A DNA stretch of 52,787 nucleotides from Muribacter muris (GTDB taxonomy: Bacteria; Pseudomonadota; Gammaproteobacteria; Enterobacterales; Pasteurellaceae). Position 1 is the stretch's first letter, and each line of letters starts with the position of its first letter. Shown piece after piece: positions 47,081 to 52,787 of the stretch. The position numbers and the translations under genes are program-made. The notes beneath the pieces are model-generated. The model did no database searches and was not told the DNA's origin. It worked only from the letters and a program-made list of their open reading frames with translations. The DNA is taken from NCBI RefSeq assembly GCF_001038205.1, contig NZ_JWIZ01000022.1:1-52787 (forward strand), given 5' to 3'.

Positions 47081-47428
47081 TCATTTAATATCAGATTCTA
47101 AGGCTTGCTTAATCTGAAGCCTATTGATCGGCAAAATGCCAATATGAAATTCAAAGGGGCGTAATGCTTGGTTGATGATCTCGATGCTGTAATTGCCTTT
47201 ATCATTTTCCAGATCGGACAAGGTTTTACGCGATATTTTGACAATTTTTGCATAATCTTCCTGCTTAACCGCCAGTAAATTTAAACGTAACGATTTTAAT
47301 GCCTGACCAAGCGTTATTTGGTTCAAAAGCAGTTTTTTCATAATGTCGTTACGCATTTGTACACGTTGCTCAATATCAAGCATTTTTTTTGTTTTTGATG
47401 CTCTGGTCTGCTTGTCTTGCATCGTCAT
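47081..47428 (-). CDS. hipB: HipB-like HTH antitoxin
   Basis: A 115-residue Xre-type DNA-binding protein. The start at ATG 47428 gives an ATGA overlap with the hipA stop; a TTG at 47440 is less likely. The HTH is LGQALKSLRLNLLAVKQEDYAKIVKISRKTL. It should repress its own promoter and neutralise HipA. It lies after hipA, the reverse of the classic hipBA order. srmB begins 7 bp downstream. Confidence 0.75.
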   Translation of the reverse strand: MTMQDKQTRASKTKKMLDIEQRVQMRNDIMKKLLLNQITLGQALKSLRLNLLAVKQEDYAKIVKISRKTLSDLENDKGNYSIEIINQALRPFEFHIGILPINRLQIKQALESDIK

Positions 47429-48759
47429 AGTAGTTTCCAACGAGATAATTTATCGGGCAAATAATCAAAACCAATGGCAGGAAAGTTTAAAATGCTCTCC
47501 GGCGTGCCTCTTTCCAATAAGCGGGCTTTTAAGCCGATAAGTTGTTCGGCAGTTTGGCGTAGTTCGTCCAGTAATCGATCAGACGGGCATAAGTCGGCAA
47601 GCCTTTGTGCGATCAAATCAAAGCGATATTCTCCGCCTAATTCAAGTGGCGGCGATGTTTTACTACTCCAGGTGATTGAGCGGGGAATCCCTTCGGGATC
47701 GGCTTTCATTGGGGCAAAATCGAAAATCGGTGCGAGAGATATTTGCCGAGCATTGCGTAAAAAAGCGCTGTTTCTGCCGTGATTGTCGCTATTGCCAAAT
47801 GCAATATTCAATAAATCCCGCTTTAGCCATTCAATCACAAAAGTTTGAGTATCAAAGGGAGTGATGCTGGCTAGATTAGATTGTTTTATTTTATCATTGA
47901 TTTGTCGGATAACCGTTTCGTGATCCAACATTGAACCCGCACCTTTTTCTAACAGTGAATAAACCGACTCCATTGCATAACGTTCAGTATTGCCTTGCGG
48001 ATCAACCTGCACATCAAAGCGGGGCAACCACAAAGACGGATAACGTTCCCCTTCTTCCAAGCGCATTTTATGCGTATCTATGGTGTGAAATCCCATTGCA
48101 GCTAATTCATTATAATAATGAAATTCTGCCCTTAAAATATCACAATCAATCGGGCTGCGTTTACCACGTGGAAATTTCACCAAATAGTAATCATCATTTG
48201 AATTGCCGTGTTGTAAATTATCTATCCAAATTTTGCCGTGTTGGGTTTGGCGTAATAATAACTTCGGTGCTTCACCGCCTGCACCTGTTGCACCGCCAGC
48301 CATTGCACCACGTTGATTTGCATATTCTAAAAAATCAGTATGGCGGTTTTGCACGTCCTCCTTTTCAAATAATCGGACTGTTTCATTTTTAGGGAAAGAT
48401 TCAACCGCTTGTTTAATGCGTAAATTGCCGATAGGCGCAATAGCTCCTTGTTTTAATAGAAGATAATTCTGTTGAGATAAGGGCAAATGGTTAATATCAA
48501 GCATTTTTAGCCAATAACGGCGGCTTGCTCCGGCAGGGATAATATCGTCTAAAAAATAAAACCAATCCCGTTTAGGCCCAAATGGAAACAACGAGATAGG
48601 GTAATTGAGCGATACCGCCTTGTGATTATCGCCTAAAACCTCTTCTAAATCATATAAATAGGTCAATGTCTTAACCGAATAATCAACATTAAAATCAAGT
48701 GTGGCAATGGTTTTCCAACTGCCGTCAATATAGGCTTGAAATGTTAATGATTCAGGCAT
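47425..48759 (-). CDS. hipA: HipA-like serine/threonine kinase toxin
   Basis: A 444-residue HipA, full length. The kinase core shows YLVKFPRG with Lys195, the catalytic loop GNSDNHGRN with Asp325, and the metal motif FDFAPM with Asp347. By manual alignment Thr158 in GATGAGGEAPKLLL stands where E. coli HipA has the autophosphorylated Ser150. HipA of E. coli phosphorylates GltX and induces persistence. It was probably acquired between rimI and srmB. A dyad lies upstream. Confidence 0.88.
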   Translation of the reverse strand: MPESLTFQAYIDGSWKTIATLDFNVDYSVKTLTYLYDLEEVLGDNHKAVSLNYPISLFPFGPKRDWFYFLDDIIPAGASRRYWLKMLDINHLPLSQQNYLLLKQGAIAPIGNLRIKQAVESFPKNETVRLFEKEDVQNRHTDFLEYANQRGAMAGGATGAGGEAPKLLLRQTQHGKIWIDNLQHGNSNDDYYLVKFPRGKRSPIDCDILRAEFHYYNELAAMGFHTIDTHKMRLEEGERYPSLWLPRFDVQVDPQGNTERYAMESVYSLLEKGAGSMLDHETVIRQINDKIKQSNLASITPFDTQTFVIEWLKRDLLNIAFGNSDNHGRNSAFLRNARQISLAPIFDFAPMKADPEGIPRSITWSSKTSPPLELGGEYRFDLIAQRLADLCPSDRLLDELRQTAEQLIGLKARLLERGTPESILNFPAIGFDYLPDKLSRWKLL

Positions 48760-48790
48760 AGCCTATCCTTATTGTGAGAAATATGACACA

Positions 48791-48825
48791 TTATAACGAT
48801 AAAAATGTATTAGTGATAGTTATAA
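48791..48825 (-). promoter_or_regulatory. Candidate HipB operator upstream of hipA
   Basis: Ten-base arms TTATAACGAT (48791-48800) and ATAGTTATAA (48816-48825) match with one mismatch, about 32-66 bp before the hipA start. The position suits an autoregulatory operator. Confidence 0.5.
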
Positions 48826-48867
48826 GTAACACAATATGATTTTTTGTTTTTTAATGGGTAATATATG

Positions 48868-49305
48868 TTACAAATATAACGCCATTATCACAGCATTTTC
48901 CCGTTCTCCGTTTGGGGTCGGGTAGTAATTTTTCCGCAAGCTGACCTCGTTAAAGCCAAGCTGCTGATAAAGTTGCTGGGCGATGAGATTAGATTGGCGC
49001 ACTTCAAGCCATAGGGTGATGATACCTTGCTGGCGAAGACGTTCAATTAAACTTTGTAACAGCAGCTTGCCGTAGCCCTTGCCTTGATGAGCGGGATCAA
49101 CCGCAATATTGAATAAGGTTGCTTCGTCCAACACCGTTTGGCAAATGGCAAACGCTACAATCTGATTATCCACGCTGAATTTGAGGTTGAGGTAACGTTC
49201 TCCCTGATTATTGCATAATGTGCCTTTTGACCACGACACTAAATGGGCGCGTTGCTCAATCGCAAAGAGCTGCTCGAAATCGGCAGCCGCAATGGGTTCA
49301 ATCAC
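48868..49305 (-). CDS. rimI: Ribosomal protein bS18-alanine N-acetyltransferase RimI
   Basis: A 145-residue GNAT enzyme that acetylates the N-terminal Ala of S18. Motif A is ALFNIAVDPAHQGKGYGKLLLQSLI with the acetyl-CoA loop QGKGYG, followed by LWLEVRQSN and AQQLYQQLGF. It overlaps holD by 4 nt (49302-49305), as in the E. coli holD-rimI pair. Confidence 0.93.
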   Translation of the reverse strand: MIEPIAAADFEQLFAIEQRAHLVSWSKGTLCNNQGERYLNLKFSVDNQIVAFAICQTVLDEATLFNIAVDPAHQGKGYGKLLLQSLIERLRQQGIITLWLEVRQSNLIAQQLYQQLGFNEVSLRKNYYPTPNGERENAVIMALYL

Positions 49306-49721
49306 AGGTTATCCTCAAGGTGTCGGCAGAAAGGTTGCATTTGCTGCCAAAGTTGGCGTTTGGCAGCAGGCGTGTGTAATGCCTGCCAGCTTGAAATGCG
49401 CCAAAGGGGCTGATTGGTAAATTTTTTGGTTAATCGCACCGCTTGCGAGTCGGGCTGAATGCACCAAATAATCGGTTCGTGCGTGAATGTCAGCCGCAGG
49501 GCTTGTTCCACGTTGAGCCATTGATATTGCGACACATTCAGAGCTAATGTCCGTAATACGTCTTGGAAAAAGCGGCTTTGTTGGTGATCCTCATCGCAAA
49601 CCACCACCAATTTAACCGCAGCGTTTAAACGAATTTGGGCATCGCCTTTCAGTACTTGAGGCTTGCTCAATACCCATTGGGCAATATTCATTTCGTTTAG
49701 CAGTAAATCACGCCGGTTCAT
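49302..49721 (-). CDS. holD: DNA polymerase III psi subunit HolD
   Basis: A 139-residue clamp-loader protein. The N-terminus MNRRDLLLNEMNIAQWVL is the conserved helix that contacts SSB-chi; the rest is variable. It links the clamp loader to SSB via chi. It is divergent from rsmC across 82 bp, as in E. coli. Confidence 0.88.
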   Translation of the reverse strand: MNRRDLLLNEMNIAQWVLSKPQVLKGDAQIRLNAAVKLVVVCDEDHQQSRFFQDVLRTLALNVSQYQWLNVEQALRLTFTHEPIIWCIQPDSQAVRLTKKFTNQPLWRISSWQALHTPAAKRQLWQQMQPFCRHLEDNL

Positions 49722-49803
49722 TCTTTTTCCTCATAAAACGGTGGGGAATGTTAGCAAAAATCGGTAGAATGGCGAAATGATTTTGTATAAAAACAGGAAA
49801 TTT

Positions 49804-50793
49804 ATGTTATCACTCGAAAGTGAAGTGCTAGAACGCCATTTAGATCGCTTTAACGGGCAATCCGTTTTACTGTTTGGCAATGTACGGGATCGGTTTGCCG
49901 ATCGTATCCGCCCGTTAGCCTCACAAGTCGCTATTTTTAGTAGTTATTTTGATTATGCCCGTATATATCAAGATGTAGAATTTGGTTTTGAATGTCGAAA
50001 TCAAGCGAATTTAGCGGTGTTTTATTGGACGAAGAATAAGCAAGAATGTCAGTTTCAGCTCTATCAATGGCTTGCACAAGCCCCTGCCGGACAGACAATG
50101 CTGATTATCGGCGAAAACCGTGCCGGTGTGCGTTCGGCGGAAAAAATCCTTGCGCCTTTTGGCGATATTCACAAAATCGACTCGGCAAGACGCTGCGGCT
50201 TATACCAATTTGAATTCCGCACGCGACCTGCCTTTGATTGCAAAACATTCTGGAAATCCTACCACTTGCAGAACGATTTACAGATTTTTGCGCTACCGGC
50301 AGTGTTTAGCTCGGCAGAACTGGATAATGGTACAAAATTGCTTTTGTCGAGTTTTGAAGGGCAGAACCTCAGCGGCAAAATCTTGGATCTCGGCTGCGGT
50401 GCAGGGGTGATTGGTGCAAGTCTCAAACAGCAATGTCCGACGATTGCGCTGACAATGTCCGATATTCACGCAATGGCGATCGCTTCAAGCGAACGTACAT
50501 TGGCGGAAAATCAGCTAGCGGGCGATGTCATTGCCAGTGATGTGTTTTCCCATATTGGAGGCAAATTTGATTTAATCGTGTCCAACCCGCCTTTTCACGA
50601 TGGCGTAGATACCGCCTATCAAGCGGTGGAAACCCTGATTTTGCAGGCGAAAAACCACCTTAACCGTGGCGGCGAGCTTCGCCTTGTTGCTAATGCGTTT
50701 TTACCTTATCCGGATTTGCTTGACCGTGCATTCGGCTCACATAAAGTGCTGGCAAAATCGACCAAATTTAAGGTCTATTCGGCACGGGTTTAG
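49804..50793 (+). CDS. rsmC: 16S rRNA G1207 methyltransferase RsmC
   Basis: A 329-residue protein starting MLSLESEVLERHLDRF at 49804 (AGGAAA upstream). A pseudo-methyltransferase N-terminal domain is followed by the active C-terminal domain with KILDLGCGAGVIGASL and the catalytic NPPFHDG. It makes m2G1207 in 16S rRNA. Confidence 0.95.
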   Translation: MLSLESEVLERHLDRFNGQSVLLFGNVRDRFADRIRPLASQVAIFSSYFDYARIYQDVEFGFECRNQANLAVFYWTKNKQECQFQLYQWLAQAPAGQTMLIIGENRAGVRSAEKILAPFGDIHKIDSARRCGLYQFEFRTRPAFDCKTFWKSYHLQNDLQIFALPAVFSSAELDNGTKLLLSSFEGQNLSGKILDLGCGAGVIGASLKQQCPTIALTMSDIHAMAIASSERTLAENQLAGDVIASDVFSHIGGKFDLIVSNPPFHDGVDTAYQAVETLILQAKNHLNRGGELRLVANAFLPYPDLLDRAFGSHKVLAKSTKFKVYSARV

Positions 50794-50814
50794 GGCGAAC
50801 TAACGGTTTCTTTC

Positions 50815-50843
50815 TTGTGAAATGTCGGCGTTTTGCCTACAAT
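50815..50843 (+). promoter_or_regulatory. Promoter of pth
   Basis: TTGTGA (50815-50820), 17-bp spacer, TACAAT (50838-50843), about 29 bp before the pth ATG at 50872. Confidence 0.6.
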
Positions 50844-50871
50844 ATCGCCCTTTATGTGCAAGGTGAATAGA

Positions 50872-51459
50872 ATGTCGCAAATTAAACTAATTGTCGGGCT
50901 TGCCAACCCTGGTGCGAAGTATGAAGATACCCGCCATAACGCAGGGGAGTGGTTGGTGAATGAAATTGCCCGCCAGCATAATGTGAGCCTGAAAGACGAG
51001 GCGAAATATTTTGGCAAAACGGCGAAAATCAACACGCTACAAGGCGAAGTGCGGCTATTAGTGCCGACCACCTTTATGAATTTAAGCGGCAAAGCGGTAG
51101 GGGCGTTGGCAAATTTTTACCGCATTCAACCGGAGGAAATTTTGGTTGCCCACGATGAATTGGATCTGCCGCCCGGCACGGTGAAAATCAAACAAGGCGG
51201 CGGACACGGCGGACATAACGGTTTGAAAGACATTATCGCTGCTCTTGGCAATCGCAACAGCTTTTACCGTGTCCGTATCGGTATCGGGCATCCGGGGCAT
51301 AAAGAGTTGGTGGCTGCCTATGTCTTAGGTAAACCTTCGCCAACGGATAAACCCCTGATCGATGTGGCGATTGATGAAGCGGGACGCTGTATGGCACTGC
51401 TGTTTAAAGAGGGAATTGTCAAAGCCACCAACCGATTGAATGCCTTTAAGGCTGCCTAG
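50872..51459 (+). CDS. pth: Peptidyl-tRNA hydrolase
   Basis: A 195-residue enzyme starting [14 protein letters not shown] at 50872. It releases tRNA from peptidyl-tRNA dropped by ribosomes. The catalytic His lies in [11 protein letters not shown], and PTTFMNLSG and [18 protein letters not shown] match. ychF follows, the pth-ychF order of E. coli. Confidence 0.96.
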   Translation: MSQIKLIVGLANPGAKYEDTRHNAGEWLVNEIARQHNVSLKDEAKYFGKTAKINTLQGEVRLLVPTTFMNLSGKAVGALANFYRIQPEEILVAHDELDLPPGTVKIKQGGGHGGHNGLKDIIAALGNRNSFYRVRIGIGHPGHKELVAAYVLGKPSPTDKPLIDVAIDEAGRCMALLFKEGIVKATNRLNAFKAA

Positions 51460-51579
51460 TTTGCACAAAATGTCCGAAAACTGACCGCTTGCACAAACAA
51501 GCGGGCGTAAAAATTCACTGTTTATCAATTTATTATCGGTATCATCATTGCCCGATAACATCATCATAAAGGAAACACT

Positions 51580-52671
51580 ATGGGATTTAAATGTGGAATT
51601 GTCGGTTTGCCTAATGTGGGGAAATCGACCTTATTTAATGCGCTGACTAAAGCCGGTATTGAAGCGGCAAACTATCCGTTTTGTACCATTGAGCCGAACA
51701 CCGGTGTCGTGCCGATGCCTGATCCCCGCCTTGATGCGTTGGCAGAAATTGTCAAGCCGGAGCGGGTATTGCCAACTACAATGGAGTTTGTCGATATTGC
51801 GGGGTTAGTTGCCGGCGCAAGTAAAGGCGAGGGGCTGGGCAATAAATTTTTAGCCAATATCCGTGAAACCGATGCGATCGGCCACGTTGTGCGTTGTTTT
51901 GAAAACGATGATATTGTGCACGTTGCCGGCAAAATCGACCCGCTTGACGATATTGAAACCATCAACACTGAATTAGCATTAGCGGATTTAGACAGTTGCG
52001 AACGGGCCATTCAGCGTTTACAAAAGCGGGCGAAAGGCGGTGATAAAGAGGCAAAATTTGAACTGTCCATTATGGAAAAAATCTTGCCGGTGCTTGAAAA
52101 TGCGGGAATGATCCGCTCTGTTGCGTTGGATAAGGAAGAACTGCACGCTATTAAGGGCTACAATTTCTTAACCTTAAAGCCGACAATGTATATCGCCAAT
52201 GTGAACGAAGACGGCTTTGAAAATAACCCTTACCTTGACAAAGTACGTGAATTTGCGGCGAAAGAAGGCTCGGTGGTTGTACCGGTCTGTGCGGCGATTG
52301 AAGCGGAAATTGCCGAGCTGGACGATGACGAAAAAACCGAGTTTTTACAGGATCTCGGCATTGAAGAGCCGGGCTTAAACCGTGTGATCCGTGCCGGTTA
52401 TGCGTTACTTAATTTACAAACTTACTTTACCGCAGGGGTTAAAGAGGTTCGGGCGTGGACGGTTTCAATCGGCGCAACCGCACCGAAAGCGGCGGCGGTG
52501 ATCCACACCGATTTTGAAAAAGGCTTTATCCGTGCCGAAGTGATTGCCTATAACGATTTCATTCAATTTAAAGGTGAAAACGGCGCAAAAGAGGCGGGTA
52601 AATGGCGTTTGGAAGGGAAAGATTACATTGTGCAAGACGGCGATGTAATGCACTTCCGCTTTAATGTTTAA
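51580..52671 (+). CDS. ychF: Ribosome-associated ATPase YchF/EngD
   Basis: A 363-residue OBG-family protein. The P-loop is [15 protein letters not shown]; the G4 position reads NVNE in place of NKxD, consistent with ATP preference. A coiled-coil insert (about 130-200) and a C-terminal TGS domain (about 280-363, [15 protein letters not shown]) follow. It binds ribosomes and affects stress responses. It is complete, ending 20 bp before the second MITE copy. Confidence 0.96.
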   Translation: MGFKCGIVGLPNVGKSTLFNALTKAGIEAANYPFCTIEPNTGVVPMPDPRLDALAEIVKPERVLPTTMEFVDIAGLVAGASKGEGLGNKFLANIRETDAIGHVVRCFENDDIVHVAGKIDPLDDIETINTELALADLDSCERAIQRLQKRAKGGDKEAKFELSIMEKILPVLENAGMIRSVALDKEELHAIKGYNFLTLKPTMYIANVNEDGFENNPYLDKVREFAAKEGSVVVPVCAAIEAEIAELDDDEKTEFLQDLGIEEPGLNRVIRAGYALLNLQTYFTAGVKEVRAWTVSIGATAPKAAAVIHTDFEKGFIRAEVIAYNDFIQFKGENGAKEAGKWRLEGKDYIVQDGDVMHFRFNV

Positions 52672-52691
52672 TCATCATCTTAATTTCAATC

Positions 52692-52787
52692 TTATGTAGC
52701 AGTTGCACAAAGTTGTTTTTTGTTCACTTGTAGGGACACACTGCGTGTGTCCGGATTTTAACCTATTGAAATAATTTGATTTTTATA
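52692..52787. mobile_element. MITE-like element, partial second copy
   Basis: Starts TTATGTAGCAG and runs to the window edge. The 96 bp align without gaps to 43916-44011, with five mismatches, including the palindromic arm 52729-52752 (TGTAGGGACACAC...). The right half lies outside the window. Confidence 0.85.

Overview
The window reads as chromosomal DNA from a member of the Pasteurellaceae in the Actinobacillus pleuropneumoniae / Mannheimia / Haemophilus ducreyi branch. The main reason is the uptake signal sequence: the 9-mer ACAAGCGGT and its complement recur between genes (e.g. 210-218, 5182-5190, 18727-18735, 28997-29005, 29729-29737, 30672-30680, 34060-34068, 44188-44196). That is the Apl-type core, not the AAGTGCGGT of the H. 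influenzae type. Gene content and local orders (lpoA-yraN-diaA-dolP, mlaFEDCB-ibaG-murA, yrdD-tsaC-aroE, yceD-rpmF-plsX-fabH, holD-rimI) are gammaproteobacterial. The species cannot be fixed from sequence reading alone.

Layout. 1-2.6 kb is an AT-rich accessory edge: a GDSL/SGNH lipoprotein, a decayed Zn-binding IS256-variant transposase and unassigned coding debris. 2.4-5.1 kb holds ccmE-ccmF plus a 51-codon CxxC protein that follows ccmF. 5.3-10.2 kb is the envelope lipid-asymmetry operon mlaFEDCB-ibaG-murA, and 10.3-13.6 kb is lpoA-yraN-diaA-dolP. 13.7-17.1 kb carries rsmI, a Kef-type K+ efflux antiporter and dps, which has an OxyR-like site. 17.1-21.9 kb holds pflA, deoC, nupC, nanE and nanK, with a CRP-like site between nupC and nanE. 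22.1-24.3 kb is a marR operon with two polyamine-type acetyltransferases and a divergent outer-membrane barrel gene. 24.3-30.6 kb has pgi, ubiK, a Met-Leu-Gln-Gln tRNA operon, aroE, tsaC, yrdD, yqfB, recX and dapD. 30.7-35.3 kb has a secreted hypothetical, yceD-rpmF-plsX-fabH, trmB and yggL. 35.3-43.8 kb has a Cra/ScrR-like LacI repressor, an NSS amino-acid symporter with a 31-residue MetS-like subunit, manXYZ under a strong CRP site, a vapXD toxin-antitoxin pair, yobD and manA. 43.8-52.8 kb has a MITE-like element, crcB, an MFS transporter, srmB, a hipA-hipB pair in reversed order, rimI-holD, rsmC, pth and ychF, and ends inside a second MITE copy.

How the parts work together. Mannose-type PTS sugars enter through ManXYZ and are isomerised by ManA to fructose-6-phosphate, the substrate of Pgi. 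Sialic acid catabolism (NanK, NanE) and nucleoside use (NupC, DeoC) share a CRP-controlled neighbourhood. The mla, lpoA, dolP and murA genes all serve envelope building and lipid homeostasis.

Most of the window is ordinary core genome. The points most worth a second look are the marR-SSAT-PaiA operon with its 20-bp operator arms, the MITE-like element, the small CxxC protein after ccmF, the MetS-like microprotein, the toxin-first hipA-hipB pair and the GGAC-capped palindromes, one of which covers the srmB stop codon.
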